Of a DNA stretch of 64,000 bases, positions 36,291-45,181 are shown piece by piece. Location: assembly GCA_963742725.1 (NCBI GenBank), contig CAVUMX010000004.1, forward strand, positions 930,001-994,000, given 5' to 3'. Made by a program: the position numbers and the translations under genes. The notes beneath the pieces were generated by a model. That model searched no databases and was not told where the DNA came from. It worked only from the letters and a program-made list of their open reading frames with translations. Each line of letters starts with the position of its first letter. The first letter of the stretch is position 1. This DNA comes from CAVVAL01 sp963742725. GTDB lineage: Bacteria > Actinomycetota > Actinomycetes > Mycobacteriales > Cryptosporangiaceae.

Positions 36291-36758
36291 TTACGCAGGC
36301 TGGGGGACGTCGATCTCCCGCTCGAGCTCGAACCAGACGCGCTTGCCGTCACCGTCGCGCTCGACGCCCCAGCGGTCGGACATCGCCTCGACGAGCGCGA
36401 GGCCGCGGCCCGAGACGGTGTCGAGATCGAAGCCGCCCATGCGGGGCGCGCGGAGGCTGCTGTCGTGGACCTCGACGCGGAGCGTGGCGTGCCGGCCCTC
36501 ATGGCCGACGACCAGGTCGACGGAGGAGCCGGCGTGCGTGACGGCGTTCGTGACCAGCTCGCTGACCAGGAGCGATGCGGCGTCGACGTACTTCTCGTCG
36601 CCCCATTCGCACAGCTTCTCCGTGACGAAGCGACGGGCCTGACGGGCGCTGGTCGGAACGGGGGCGAGCCGGATCTGTGCGCGGATGCCGGTCACCTCCT
36701 CACATCGCACTGCGCGGGCAGTACGCATTCTCCTGGTTTGTGACACGTTGCGCACCAT
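36291..36758 (-). CDS. Anti-sigma-factor-type ATPase kinase (HATPase_c, RsbW-like)
   Basis: This protein of up to 155 residues has the single GHKL ATPase fold of actinomycete anti-sigma kinases: SLLVSELVTNAVTHAGSS (N box), LRVEVHDSS (G1-like) and VSGRGLALVEAMSDRWGVE (G2-type). The start is uncertain: ATG 36758, ATG 36728 and GTG 36695 are all in frame, and the conserved part begins near the last. No anti-sigma antagonist or sigma gene is adjacent. Confidence 0.8.
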   Translation of the reverse strand: MVRNVSQTRRMRTARAVRCEEVTGIRAQIRLAPVPTSARQARRFVTEKLCEWGDEKYVDAASLLVSELVTNAVTHAGSSVDLVVGHEGRHATLRVEVHDSSLRAPRMGGFDLDTVSGRGLALVEAMSDRWGVERDGDGKRVWFELEREIDVPQPA

Positions 36759-36920
36759 CCGTCCGGTTCACCAGGCCGCATTCCGACCTCTTGCCTTGTG
36801 GATCGTCGGAGCCGTCCGAAACGTTGCACTTTTTCTTGACTGATTTGTCGGAAGTGTCGGTCAACAGTGTATACGGGAGCTGCCCGGCGGCCAGTGGAGG
36901 CGGTCCGGCACGATGGGGCG
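36759..36920. promoter_or_regulatory. AT-rich divergent promoter region
   Basis: Between divergent genes, 36790-36875 is much richer in A/T than its surroundings. It contains TTGACT (36836-36841), two TGTCGG motifs 9 bp apart (36846, 36855) and GTATAC (36868-36873). No hexamer pair has ideal spacing, so promoters are inferred from composition. Confidence 0.35.
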
Positions 36921-37703
36921 GTGATCAGCCTCCACGACCGTGCCGAACTCGCCCGCCGCCTGCGCCAGGACGCTGACCTGCACCTTTACGAGCTCGGCGA
37001 CCTCGACGACTTCTTCTGGCCGCACACCACCTGGTACGGGTCGGCCACCGGGGACGCCGTCGTCCTTCTCTACGCCGGCACCGACCCGGCCACCGTGATC
37101 GCGATGAGCCGCCCGGACGGCGACGCCGAACTGCGCCAGCTCCTCGCTGAGACGTTGCCACTCCTGCCCCGGCGGATCTACGCGCACGTCACCGGCGGTG
37201 CGGAGGCGGTCCTGCGGGAGGCGTACACCGTCGCGGACGCCGAGCACGCCGGCGCGCACCTCAGGCTGGCGCTGACCGATCCGGCGGCGCTGCAAGGGGT
37301 CGCCGTCGATGCGAAGGTCGAGTCGCTGGTGGTGGGGGACCGCGCCGAGGTCGAAGCGCTGTACGCCGCCAGCTACCCGGGCAACTGGTTCGACGCCCGG
37401 ATGCTGGAGACCGGCCAGTACGTCGGGATCCGCCGCGACGGCGACCTGGTGGCCGTCGCGGGCGTGCACGTGTACGCGCCGGACCAGCGGGTGGCCGCGA
37501 TCGGCAACGTCACCACCCGTCCTGACCTGCGGGGGAGCGGGCTCGGCACGGCGGTCGTGACGGCGCTGTGCACGCAGCTCCTGGAGTCCGTCGACCACAT
37601 CGGGCTGAACGTCAAGTCCGACAACACCGCGGCCGTCGCGCTCTACCGGCGCCTGGGGTTCTCCGTGGCGGCGGAGTTCACGGAGTGCGCCTTCACGAGC
37701 TAG
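36921..37703 (+). CDS. GNAT-family N-acetyltransferase, two-lobed
   Basis: This 260-residue protein has an N-terminal segment LHLYELGDLDDFFWPHTTWYG and a C-terminal acetyltransferase lobe with NVTTRPDLRGSGLGTAVVTALCTQLL and NTAAVALYRRLGFSVAAEFTE. The substrate is unknown. GTG 36921 (MISLHDRAELARRL) is chosen by homology-like pattern; an upstream frame to 36867 exists. Its 3' end overlaps the convergent methyltransferase by 11 bp. Confidence 0.8.
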   Translation: MISLHDRAELARRLRQDADLHLYELGDLDDFFWPHTTWYGSATGDAVVLLYAGTDPATVIAMSRPDGDAELRQLLAETLPLLPRRIYAHVTGGAEAVLREAYTVADAEHAGAHLRLALTDPAALQGVAVDAKVESLVVGDRAEVEALYAASYPGNWFDARMLETGQYVGIRRDGDLVAVAGVHVYAPDQRVAAIGNVTTRPDLRGSGLGTAVVTALCTQLLESVDHIGLNVKSDNTAAVALYRRLGFSVAAEFTECAFTS

Positions 37704-38334
37704 CCCGGCGGCGGAACTCGGCGCGCCAGCGGGCGTCCGGTTCCTCGATCCGCACGGTCTCCAGCCCGTCGCGGGCGAACGACTCCAGTTCAGCGCGGGT
37801 GAGTCGCCACGGCGGTCCGTCGTCGGGGTCGTCGTCCGGCCCCAGCGCGCCCGAGACGACGAGCAGCGTCCCGCCCGGGGCGACGAACCCGCCGACAGCG
37901 CTGATCGCCACTTCCCGCAGTGACCGGGGCAGCGACTGGACGGTGAGGCTCTCCACGACGAGATCGAACGCGTGGCGCCAGCCAGCGGGCGGGTGGAGCA
38001 GGTCGGCCGCCAGGTACCGCACCTCCGAGTCGGGGAAGCGTTCCTGCACCGTACGGATGGCGGTGGGCGAGATGTCGAATGCGGTCGTGGTGAATCCCCG
38101 GCTCGCGACATACTCCGAGTCCTCGCCCAGACCGCAGCCGACCACGAGAGCGATCCGGCCGTGGCCGTCGAGCTGGCGCCAACTCGAGATCAGGGGATGT
38201 GGTGTGCCGCGGTCCCACGGCACCTCGACGGTGCCGTCCGCCGCATCGGTGTACAGCTCCTCGAACCAGCCGGTCGGATCGACGGAGGCCGCGGCGATCC
38301 GCCGGGCGTACTCGTCAGGCTCGAAACGGTTCAC
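37693..38334 (-). CDS. Class I SAM-dependent methyltransferase (TPMT-like)
   Basis: This 213-residue methyltransferase has SAM motif I ALVVGCGLGEDSEYVAS, the acidic post-I motif TTAFDISPTAI and motif II AFDLVVESLTVQSL. The short N-terminal region WFEELYTDAADGTVEVPWDRGTPHPLI resembles thiopurine/halide methyltransferases. GTG 38334 (MNRFEPDEYARRI) is used; the frame to 38439 upstream adds low-complexity residues. Substrate unknown. Confidence 0.78.
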   Translation of the reverse strand: MNRFEPDEYARRIAAASVDPTGWFEELYTDAADGTVEVPWDRGTPHPLISSWRQLDGHGRIALVVGCGLGEDSEYVASRGFTTTAFDISPTAIRTVQERFPDSEVRYLAADLLHPPAGWRHAFDLVVESLTVQSLPRSLREVAISAVGGFVAPGGTLLVVSGALGPDDDPDDGPPWRLTRAELESFARDGLETVRIEEPDARWRAEFRRRASS

Positions 38335-38423
38335 GAGTCCATGTGTAGCAGCTGGCGACCCGCAGGTCGTGGCGCCGCCGTGGCATGGTGAATTGAAGTA
38401 CACACACGGGGAAGGTGGTCCAG

Positions 38424-39287
38424 ATGGTGCAGCCGACACGGTCCGGAGAGCGGATGGTTCGCGCGAACGGGGTCGACCTGTGCGTCGAGACGTTCGGTGA
38501 TCCCACCGACCACCCGGTCCTCCTGATCAGCGGCGGCGCCTCGTCGATGATGTTCTGGACGGACGAGTTCTGCGCCAACCTCGCCGGCGCCGACCGGTTC
38601 GTCCTGCGGTACGACCACCGCGACACCGGTCGCTCGGTCCACTACCCGGCCGGCGCTCCCGGGTACACGATGGGCGATCTCATCGAGGACCCGATCGGCA
38701 TCATCGATGCCTACGGCCTCGGCCGCGTGCACGTCGTCGGCATCTCCATGGGCGGTGACATCGCGCTACAGATCGGGCTCCGCCACGCCGACCGCGTCGC
38801 ATCGCTCACCCTGCTGTCGACCAGCGCCGCCGGACCCGGGGGAGGCAACGGTCTGCCCGGCATGACCGACGAGCTGAGCAAGTACTTCGCGACCGCGGCC
38901 ACGCCGGACTGGACGGACCGCGCGGCCGTCATCGACAGCGTGATCGAGTTCGAGCACGCGCTGCGAGGATCGCTGCCGTACGACGAGGCCGCCGCGCGCG
39001 CCGGCTACGCCGTCGAGTACGAACGGACCAACGACCTGGCCGCGGCCCCGACGAACCACTTCATCCTCCCCAGCGCCGGGCGGTGGAATGCCGACGCGAG
39101 TTCCATCTCCGCGCCGACCCTCGTCATCCACGGCACCGAGGACCCGCTGCTCCCGTTCGAGCACGGCGAGGCGCTGGCGCGGACCATCCCGGGCGCGCGG
39201 CTGCTGCCCCTGGAGCGCGTGGGGCACGAGATGCCGCCGCCGACCTGGGGCACCGTCGTGGCCGCGATCGTCGACCACACGGCGTAG
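38424..39287 (+). CDS. Alpha/beta hydrolase (RdmC/aclacinomycin esterase type)
   Basis: This 287-residue hydrolase has the oxyanion-hole segment LLISGGASSMMFW, FVLRYDHRDTGRSVHY, the nucleophile elbow VVGISMGGDIALQIG (Ser), the acid region VIHGTEDPLLPFEHGEAL and the catalytic His in RVGHEMPPPTW. ATG 38424 has GAAGGTGG upstream. Such proteins are often methyl esterases or lactonases; the substrate is not predictable. Confidence 0.85.
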   Translation: MVQPTRSGERMVRANGVDLCVETFGDPTDHPVLLISGGASSMMFWTDEFCANLAGADRFVLRYDHRDTGRSVHYPAGAPGYTMGDLIEDPIGIIDAYGLGRVHVVGISMGGDIALQIGLRHADRVASLTLLSTSAAGPGGGNGLPGMTDELSKYFATAATPDWTDRAAVIDSVIEFEHALRGSLPYDEAAARAGYAVEYERTNDLAAAPTNHFILPSAGRWNADASSISAPTLVIHGTEDPLLPFEHGEALARTIPGARLLPLERVGHEMPPPTWGTVVAAIVDHTA

Positions 39288-39358
39288 GGCTTTTGGTCTG
39301 CGAAACCGCCACGGAATTGGCGCGCACGGCCGATCCGAACCTGCCTACCGTGATGGAC

Positions 39359-40285
39359 ATGATCGACAACCTGGTTCTCGGCGCCATGTGGTTCGGCACG
39401 CTGTCCGACGAGCGCCGATCGTTCGAGATCCTGGACCGCTTCGTGGATGCCGGCGGTGTCTGGATCGACACCGCCAACTCCTACGCGTTCTGGGTGGACC
39501 CGACCGGTATCGGCGGGCAGAGCGAGACGGTGCTCGGGCGCTGGCTGGCGCGCCGCCCAGGCGTCCGTGACCGCGTCAGGATCAGTACCAAGGTGGGCGC
39601 CGCGCCGGCTGCGGCCGGGACGGTCGAAGGCCTCTCGGCCGGGGTCGTCAAGAGCGGGATCGAGGGCAGCCTCCGGCGGCTCGGTACCGACCACGTCGAG
39701 CTGTACTGGGCCCACCTACCCGATCCGGCCACACCGCTGGAGGAGACGGTCGCCGCCTTCGACGAGCTGGTGTCCGCCGGTACGGTCGGCCGCCTCGGCT
39801 GCTCCAACTACCCCGTCTGGCAGGTCGAGCGGGCGCGGCAGATCTCGCAGGACCACGGTGGCGCCGGCTTCACCGCGGTGCAGCAGCACCACACGTACCT
39901 GCGCCCGCGCCCCGCGATCCGGCCCACCGTGGTCCGGTTCGGCGCGGTCACCGACGAGGTCCTGCACTACCTGGAGCACCATCCGGACATGGCGCTGTGG
40001 TCGTACACGCCGCTGCTGAGCGGCCGTTACACCCGCGCGGACAAGCCGCTGCCGGCGGACTACGACCACCCCGGCACCACCCGCCGCCTCGCGGTGCTCG
40101 ACGAGATCGCCGCCGAGACGGGCACGAACCGCAACCGGGTGGTGCTGGCGTGGCTGGCCGGAGGCCACCCGGCCGCCACGCCGATCGTCGGCGTCAGCAC
40201 GATCGAGCAGCTGGACGAGGCGGTTGCCGGCGTGTCCCTGGAGCTGACCGCCGACCAGCGCGAACGCCTGGATTCCGCGGCGTGA
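39359..40285 (+). CDS. Aldo/keto reductase
   Basis: This 308-residue NADPH-dependent TIM-barrel reductase has LVLGAMWFGTL, GVWIDTANSYAFW (Asp, Tyr of the tetrad), RISTKVGAAP (Lys), DHVELYWAHLPD (His) and LGCSNYPVWQVERA. C-terminal cofactor residues are PIVGVSTIEQLDE. ATG 39359 is preferred because TACCGT (39346-39351) lies 7 nt before it, a leaderless layout; ATG 39353 would sit on top of this hexamer. Substrate unknown. Confidence 0.85.
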   Translation: MIDNLVLGAMWFGTLSDERRSFEILDRFVDAGGVWIDTANSYAFWVDPTGIGGQSETVLGRWLARRPGVRDRVRISTKVGAAPAAAGTVEGLSAGVVKSGIEGSLRRLGTDHVELYWAHLPDPATPLEETVAAFDELVSAGTVGRLGCSNYPVWQVERARQISQDHGGAGFTAVQQHHTYLRPRPAIRPTVVRFGAVTDEVLHYLEHHPDMALWSYTPLLSGRYTRADKPLPADYDHPGTTRRLAVLDEIAAETGTNRNRVVLAWLAGGHPAATPIVGVSTIEQLDEAVAGVSLELTADQRERLDSAA

Positions 40286-40336
40286 CCTGCTCGCGGGCCG
40301 ATCGCGGCCCTGAAGGCTGGCCCAGGTCGGGCGACG

Positions 40337-40933
40337 CTACATCCGCCCTATGACCTGCCGGGACAGCGTGGTCACCCGGGCCACGTCCTCCTCCGGCGAG
40401 AGGGTTCGCCCCTTCAGGTACTGCACCGCCACCTTCACGAGCTTGTCCTGGACCAGCACGTTCACGTGGGTCTCGCCGCGGTGGTAGAACGAGTACGACT
40501 TTTCCCCGAGCCCGGGGACGTCCTTGGCCTCCTTGGCTGACTTGTACGCCTTCCGCAGCGTGTCGTACTCCGTGCTGGCCCCATTCGACGGGATCTTGAT
40601 CTCCAGGAACACCCAGGGGTCGCCCGCGGCGGTGGCCCACTGGCAGAACCGACTGTTGCCGACGCTCCTCGGCTGCGGTTCACCGACAGGACCGCCGAAG
40701 AGCGTCTCCACGTCGGCGCGGGTGAGCAAGCTGCAGGCGTAGCCCTCGTCGGCGTAGCCGGCCGCCGGCTTGGCGGCGTCCGCCTCGGTGTTCGGTTCGG
40801 CGCCCGTGCCTGCGGCGGGGGCCTCGGCGGCGGCCGCGGGTGGCTTCGTGTCCTGGGTCGACGTCCCGCACCCGGCCAGCGCGAACGTCGCGGCAGCAAG
40901 TGCCCCCGTGAGGCGCACCCTCGTGCTGTTCAT
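40337..40933 (-). CDS. Secreted lipoprotein (DUF3558-like)
   Basis: This 198-residue predicted lipoprotein has a signal peptide (MNSTRVRLTGALAAATFALA) and lipobox LAGC, then an Ala/Pro-rich spacer and a folded domain with CSLLTRADVETLFGG and two conserved-looking Cys (YACSLL, RFCQWA), as in DUF3558 lipoproteins. ATG 40933 has AGGAG upstream. Role unknown. It is convergent with the aldo/keto reductase gene. Confidence 0.75.
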   Translation of the reverse strand: MNSTRVRLTGALAAATFALAGCGTSTQDTKPPAAAAEAPAAGTGAEPNTEADAAKPAAGYADEGYACSLLTRADVETLFGGPVGEPQPRSVGNSRFCQWATAAGDPWVFLEIKIPSNGASTEYDTLRKAYKSAKEAKDVPGLGEKSYSFYHRGETHVNVLVQDKLVKVAVQYLKGRTLSPEEDVARVTTLSRQVIGRM

Positions 40934-41118
40934 GCTTCTCCTATTGGTGTCGATCGAATCGATCGAGAATCTAGCCAGCGGCGTCAAGCCCGTACGGGGC
41001 CTGGTCGACGCGCCGGCGGGCTTCGACGCACAGGTAGCGCGGACGGTCCCGGAGGCCGAGCGACACGAGCCTGGCAACCGGCCCACCAATGGCCCACAGG
41101 CCGATTGACTGAGAGACA
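40934..41118. other. Gene-free interval upstream of the lipoprotein gene
   Basis: About 185 bp with no gene. It includes a repeat-like GATCGAATCGATCGAGAATC patch (40952-40971) that may belong to the lipoprotein promoter. Nothing else recognisable. Confidence 0.3.
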
Positions 41119-41165
41119 GCTCCGGCCCGGGTCGGGCGGATACCGCCTGTGACCTGGGCCGGAGC
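41119..41165 (-). terminator. Terminator hairpin downstream of tRNA-Gly
   Basis: GCTCCGGCCCGGGTC (41119-41133) pairs with the segment at 41151-41165 (14 of 15), and an inner GGCGG/CCGCC stem closes the loop. It ends 5 bp from the tRNA 3' end on the minus strand, fitting a tRNA terminator. No T-tract. Confidence 0.6.
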
Positions 41166-41169
41166 GTGG

Positions 41170-41243
41170 TGGAGCGGGCGACGGGAATCGAACCCGCGTA
41201 GCTAGTTTGGAAGACTAGGGCTCTACCATTGAGCTACGCCCGC
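41170..41243 (-). tRNA. tRNA-Gly (anticodon TCC)
   Basis: Read on the minus strand, the acceptor GCGGGCG pairs with CGCCCGC, the D-arm is AGCTCAATGGTAGAGC and the anticodon stem-loop is CTAGT-CTTCCAA-ACTAG, with TCC reading GGA. The T-arm is GCGGGTTCGATTCCCGT. CCA is encoded at the 3' end (41170-41172 as TGG). 74 nt. A TACAGT/TACGAT patch about 35 bp upstream (41273-41282) could be its -10. Confidence 0.95.
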
Positions 41244-41374
41244 ACGGCCGCAGCGTGCGCGGCACTCGCAAATCGTACTGTAGGGCCGCCTCGCGCCGCC
41301 TCCGGGTTACGGCGTGGCGCCGCACATCGCACTGGCCGCCGGATATGGATGCGGGCCCACGAGCGTCGAGGCCC

Positions 41375-41380
41375 TACACT
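41375..41380 (+). promoter_or_regulatory. -10 element of tRNA-Pro
   Basis: TACACT ends 11 bp before the mature tRNA-Pro start, suitable for initiation a few bases upstream of the tRNA. No good -35 is visible at 17-18 bp. Confidence 0.45.
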
Positions 41381-41391
41381 GCGTGCAGTCA

Positions 41392-41465
41392 CGGGGTGTG
41401 GCGCAGTTTGGTAGCGCACTCGCTTTGGGAGCGAGGGGCCGTGGGTTCAAATCCCGCCACCCCGA
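41392..41465 (+). tRNA. tRNA-Pro (anticodon TGG)
   Basis: The acceptor CGGGGTG pairs with CACCCCG. The D-arm contains GCGCAGTTTGGTAGCGC, the anticodon stem-loop is CTCGC-TTTGGGA-GCGAG (TGG) and the T-arm is GTGGGTTCAAATCCCGC. The discriminator is A; CCA is not encoded (ACA follows). 74 nt. It is divergent from tRNA-Gly. Confidence 0.95.
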
Positions 41466-41544
41466 CAGGCCAGGCGGCCCTCCGGACCAGCTCCGGAGGG
41501 CCGCTTCGCACTTCCGCCGGCCCCTTGTCCGTACGGCGCCCTCG

Positions 41545-41609
41545 ACTGTCGGGGTTATCGGGGTATCCCGCGCCCGTTTACACCACGCCAACCCGGATAG
41601 TCCGGTTCG
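41545..41609. repeat. 65-bp intergenic repeat, copy B
   Basis: This matches 18715-18779 over its full 65 bp without gaps, with conserved blocks ACTGTCGGGG, CGGGGTATCC, CGCCCG, TTACA and AGTCCGGTTCG. It lies between tRNA-Pro and the epimerase gene, about 80 bp past the tRNA. Confidence 0.85.
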
Positions 41610-41720
41610 CGCGGCACGGTCCGCGGGCACGGTTCGCGTGGCACGGGCAGCGGCCGCCACTGGTGGATGTCACACCTGCGCTACCTCGCCCGTCCTTCAC
41701 AGGACGAAGGGAGCGACATC

Positions 41721-42656
41721 ATGCGGATCTTTCTCGCCGGCGCGACGGGCGCGCTCGGGAGCCGTCTCGGGCCGATGCTGGTCGCGGGCGGTCACCAGGT
41801 CACCGGTACGACCCGCAGCACCGCCAAGGCGGGCAGCCTGCGCGCGGCCGGGGTCGAGCCGGTCGTCCTGGACGCCCTCGACGGCGCCGCGGTCAAGGAC
41901 GCGGTCGCGGCGGCCCGCCCGGACGTGATCGTCCACCAGCTCACGGCGATCACCGGCCCGGCCGACCTGCGCCGGTTCGACGACTACTTCGCCGCCACGA
42001 ACCGTCTCCGTACCGAAGGCACCGACAACCTCCTCGCGGCGGCGACCGCCAGCGGCGTCCAGAGAGTGGTCGCGCAGAGCTTCGCCGGTTGGCCCAGCGA
42101 GCGGACGGGCGGTCCGGTCAAGACCGAGGACGACCCGCTCGACCCGAACCCGCCTGCCGCCTCCCGCCAGACCGTGGCGGCGATCCGGCACGTCGAGGAG
42201 TCGGTGTCGGCGCACCCAGGCGGGATCGTGCTCCGGTACGGCGGCTTCTACGGGCCCGGCAACGCGCTCGGGACGGGCGGCGAGCTGGTGGAGATGGTCC
42301 GCGGCCGGAAGTTGCCTGTCGTGGGCGGCGGGACCGGTATCTGGTCGTTCGTGCACATCGACGATGCCGTCGACGCGACCGTGCTGGCGATCGTCGGCGA
42401 CCAGACGGGTGTGTTCAACATCGTCGACGACGAGCCGGCGCCGGTATCGGCGTGGCTGCCGTACCTCGCGGACGCCGTCGGCGCGAAGCCGCCCCTGCGC
42501 GTACCGGCCTGGCTGGTCAGGCCCCTGATCGGTGAGCAGGGCGTCTCGATGATGACCAAGGTGCGGGGCTCGTCCAACGCGAAGGCCAAGCGCGACCTCG
42601 GCTGGTCACCCCGGCACGAGAGCTGGCGCGACGGCTTCCGCCACGGCCTCGGCTGA
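41721..42656 (+). CDS. NAD-dependent epimerase/dehydratase family protein
   Basis: This 311-residue extended SDR has the N-terminal Rossmann motif FLAGATGALGSRLGPMLVAGGH, the RPDVIVHQLTAITG segment and FVHIDDAVDATVLAI. The usual YxxxK pair is not obvious, as SFAGWPSE occupies the position. ATG 41721 follows GAAGGGAG. Substrate unknown. Confidence 0.82.
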   Translation: MRIFLAGATGALGSRLGPMLVAGGHQVTGTTRSTAKAGSLRAAGVEPVVLDALDGAAVKDAVAAARPDVIVHQLTAITGPADLRRFDDYFAATNRLRTEGTDNLLAAATASGVQRVVAQSFAGWPSERTGGPVKTEDDPLDPNPPAASRQTVAAIRHVEESVSAHPGGIVLRYGGFYGPGNALGTGGELVEMVRGRKLPVVGGGTGIWSFVHIDDAVDATVLAIVGDQTGVFNIVDDEPAPVSAWLPYLADAVGAKPPLRVPAWLVRPLIGEQGVSMMTKVRGSSNAKAKRDLGWSPRHESWRDGFRHGLG

Positions 42657-42729
42657 GTCCGCCGCGACGACGCCGAGCCCACCCGGCGAAGCCGAGCCCA
42701 CCCGGCGAAGCCGAGCCCGAGTGGAGGCG
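42657..42729. repeat. Short 19-bp tandem repeat between convergent genes
   Basis: GCCGAGCCCACCCGGCGAA occurs at 42672-42690 and 42691-42709, with a partial third copy at 42710. It lies between the epimerase 3' end and the hypothetical gene's 3' end. Confidence 0.75.
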
Positions 42730-43629
42730 TCAGATGTGGAAGATGCCGCCCGGCAGGTCGTGCCGCCGGCCGCAGTCGGTCAGGCCGACGACGCCGTGCC
42801 CGTCGACGTCCATCATCCAGTCGAGATCGGCCGGATCGACGGACTCCTGCCTGGCGACGGTCATGGACAGGCACAGCTCGACGTCGTCCGGGAAGTCGCT
42901 CGGGGACTCGTGCGGCAGCATGTAACCGGCCTCGGCCGGGTGCCCGGCGCCGATCTGGTCTTCCGATCTGAACCGGTCGTAGCAGCGTTGGACGTCCCCG
43001 TTCGCGGCCAGGCACCACGCGGTCCAGCCGTCGCCGCAGCTCATCGCGTACCAGTGGGCGGCGCCGAACTGGCGGCTCAGGTCCGCGCACCGGGCCCGTA
43101 CAGCGGCCTGCCGCGCGTCGCCGGGCGCGTGGGCGTACTCCGGCGTGTCGCCGAACACCAGCGTCCAGCCGTCGAGCACCGGGCTCACGTACATCCGGGT
43201 GCAGGTGGTGTGGGTGTACCTCTTGTCCCACGTGTGGTGGTCGAGGTTCCACACGGACTCGCCGAGGGCCAGCGTGACGGGCATCGTGGGCGACAGGTCG
43301 AACGCGGCCGTCACGGCGTCCTGGTCGTCGGTGGGCAGCGCGTACCAGCCACCGCACAGGTGCATCGGCTCCGGCAGTTCCTCCTCGGCGATCTTGACGC
43401 CGATCAGGCGCCGCACGATGGCCTGGTCGGTCTCGTCGAGCGCCGCCCAGCCGCCGAGCTCCGCGAGCGCCTCCAGCGCCCGCCGCCGGTGCGGCGACCG
43501 GGACCGCCGTACGGAGCGGAGGTAGGCGACGGCGTCCTGCCCCAGGTCGCGTAACGCCGCACGTGCCAGGCGCTGGACCTCCGCGTCGGGATCGGCGAGC
43601 AGGGCGAGCTGGTGCGCGGGTCCGTTCAC
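42730..43629 (-). CDS. Hypothetical protein, possible N-terminal HEAT-like repeats
   Basis: This 299-residue protein of unknown function has an N-terminal segment of alternating helices (LLADPDAEVQRLARAALRDLGQDAVAYLRSV; RRRALEALAELGGWAALD) resembling HEAT repeats, then a Trp/Cys-rich beta region (MHLCGGWYALPTDDQD, AHWYAMSCGDGWTAWCLA). GTG 43629 lies 7 nt after TACCGT (43637-43642 on the other strand), a leaderless layout. The frame upstream to 43734 is not supported. Confidence 0.65.
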   Translation of the reverse strand: MNGPAHQLALLADPDAEVQRLARAALRDLGQDAVAYLRSVRRSRSPHRRRALEALAELGGWAALDETDQAIVRRLIGVKIAEEELPEPMHLCGGWYALPTDDQDAVTAAFDLSPTMPVTLALGESVWNLDHHTWDKRYTHTTCTRMYVSPVLDGWTLVFGDTPEYAHAPGDARQAAVRARCADLSRQFGAAHWYAMSCGDGWTAWCLAANGDVQRCYDRFRSEDQIGAGHPAEAGYMLPHESPSDFPDDVELCLSMTVARQESVDPADLDWMMDVDGHGVVGLTDCGRRHDLPGGIFHI

Positions 43630-43787
43630 GCCGGACACGGTAGCGGCGGTCGGCCAGAGCGGAGTGCAGGACCGGTCCGGCTGTCGCCTACACTCTGGGG
43701 GTCTGTTCTGCGGCGGCACTTCGCGCGCCGCCACCCGCCGCCAGCGTCGCGGCGTCCTAGATCGCCAACACCCCGAGGAGCACGCAC

Positions 43788-45137
43788 GTGAAGAGCACCG
43801 TCGAGACCCTGAGCGCCACTCGGGTACGGCTCTCCGTCGAGGTGCCCTTCGACGAGCTCAAGCCGAGCCTCGACAAGGCGTACAAGGCGATCGCCCAGCA
43901 GGTCACGATCCCCGGCTTCCGCAAGGGCAAGATCCCGCCGCGCCTGATCGACCAGCGCGTGGGCCGTGCGGCCGTCCTGGAGGAGACCCTCAACGACGCG
44001 ATCCCGACGCACTACAGCTCGGCCGTCCGCGAGCACGAGGTCAAGGTCCTGGGCAGCCCGGACGTCGAGGTGACCGAGCTGGCCGACGGCGAGAAGGTGG
44101 CGTTCACCGCCGAGGTCGACGTCCGTCCCGAGATCACCGTGCCGGCCTTCGGCGACCTGACCGTGACGGTCGACGACATCGAGGTCGCGGACGAGGACAT
44201 CGACAAGCAGGTCGACGGGCTCCGTGAGCGGTTCGCCGTGCTCAAGGGCGTCGAGCGTCCGGTGCAGACCGGCGACTACGTCTCCCTCGACCTGGCCGCG
44301 ACCGTGGACGGCGAGGAGGTGCCGGGCGGCACCGCGAGCGGCCTGTCCTACGAGGTCGGCAGCGGCCAGCTCCTCCCGGGCACCGACGAGGCGATCGTCG
44401 GCCTGGCGTCCGGCGAGGCGACCAGCTTCAAGACCGAACTGGCCGGCGGCGAGTTCGCGGGCAAGGAAGCCGATGTCGCGGTCACCGTGAAGTCGGTCAA
44501 GGAGAAGGAGCTGCCGGCGCTGGACGACGAGTTCGCCCAGACCGCCAGCGAGTTCGACACCCTGGAGGAGCTGCGGGCCGACATCCGTACGCGGGTGGGG
44601 CGCGTGAAGCGCATGGAGCAGGCCGTCCAGGCCCGTGACAAGGCCCTCGAGGCGCTGCTCGCGGCCGTCGAGGTGCCGCTGCCGGAGAAGGTCGTCTCCA
44701 CCGAGCTGGACTTCCGCAAGCACCAGCTGGAGCACCAGCTCGAGCGCGCCGGCCTCACCATGGACTTCTACCTCCAGTCGGAGAACCAGACGCAGGAGGA
44801 CTTCGACGCGAAGCTGGAGACCGACACCAAGGACGCGGTGAAGGCGCAGCTCGTGCTCGACACGATCGCCGACAGCGAGCAGTTCGGGGTGAACGACGCC
44901 GAGCTGACGCAGGAGGTCGTGCGCCGCGCGCAGCAGGCCCAGATGGCCCCGCAGGAGTACGCCGACCAGCTCGTCGAGTCCGGCCAGCTGCCGCTCGTCG
45001 TCGCTGACCTGCGCCGCGGCAAGGCCCTCGCGCTGGTGCTGGAGAACTCGACGATCACGGACGCGTCGGGCAACAAGGTCAACCTGGACGCGCTCCGCGA
45101 GGAGCTTGCCGCGGACGGCGGCGCCCAGGGCGCGTAG
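43788..45137 (+). CDS. tig: Trigger factor
   Basis: This 449-residue ribosome-associated chaperone and peptidyl-prolyl isomerase has the ribosome-docking signature IPGFRKGKIPP (residues about 42-52). A PPIase domain (residues about 150-250, QTGDYVSLDLAATVDGEEVPGG) and a helical C-terminal domain follow. GTG 43788 follows GAGGAGC. It opens the conserved tig-clpP1-clpP2-clpX order. A strong hairpin 10 bp after the stop separates it from clpP1. Confidence 0.96.
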   Translation: MKSTVETLSATRVRLSVEVPFDELKPSLDKAYKAIAQQVTIPGFRKGKIPPRLIDQRVGRAAVLEETLNDAIPTHYSSAVREHEVKVLGSPDVEVTELADGEKVAFTAEVDVRPEITVPAFGDLTVTVDDIEVADEDIDKQVDGLRERFAVLKGVERPVQTGDYVSLDLAATVDGEEVPGGTASGLSYEVGSGQLLPGTDEAIVGLASGEATSFKTELAGGEFAGKEADVAVTVKSVKEKELPALDDEFAQTASEFDTLEELRADIRTRVGRVKRMEQAVQARDKALEALLAAVEVPLPEKVVSTELDFRKHQLEHQLERAGLTMDFYLQSENQTQEDFDAKLETDTKDAVKAQLVLDTIADSEQFGVNDAELTQEVVRRAQQAQMAPQEYADQLVESGQLPLVVADLRRGKALALVLENSTITDASGNKVNLDALREELAADGGAQGA

Positions 45138-45146
45138 CGCCAGCTT

Positions 45147-45181
45147 TTCGCTCTGGGCGCAGCGCCTGCGCCCAGAGCGAA
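45147..45181 (+). terminator. Strong hairpin after tig
   Basis: TTCGCTCTGGGCGCAG pairs perfectly with CTGCGCCCAGAGCGAA across a 3-nt CGC loop (16-bp stem). It lies 10 bp past tig, has no T-tract and is likely a factor-assisted terminator or RNA-stabilising 3' end. Confidence 0.7.
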
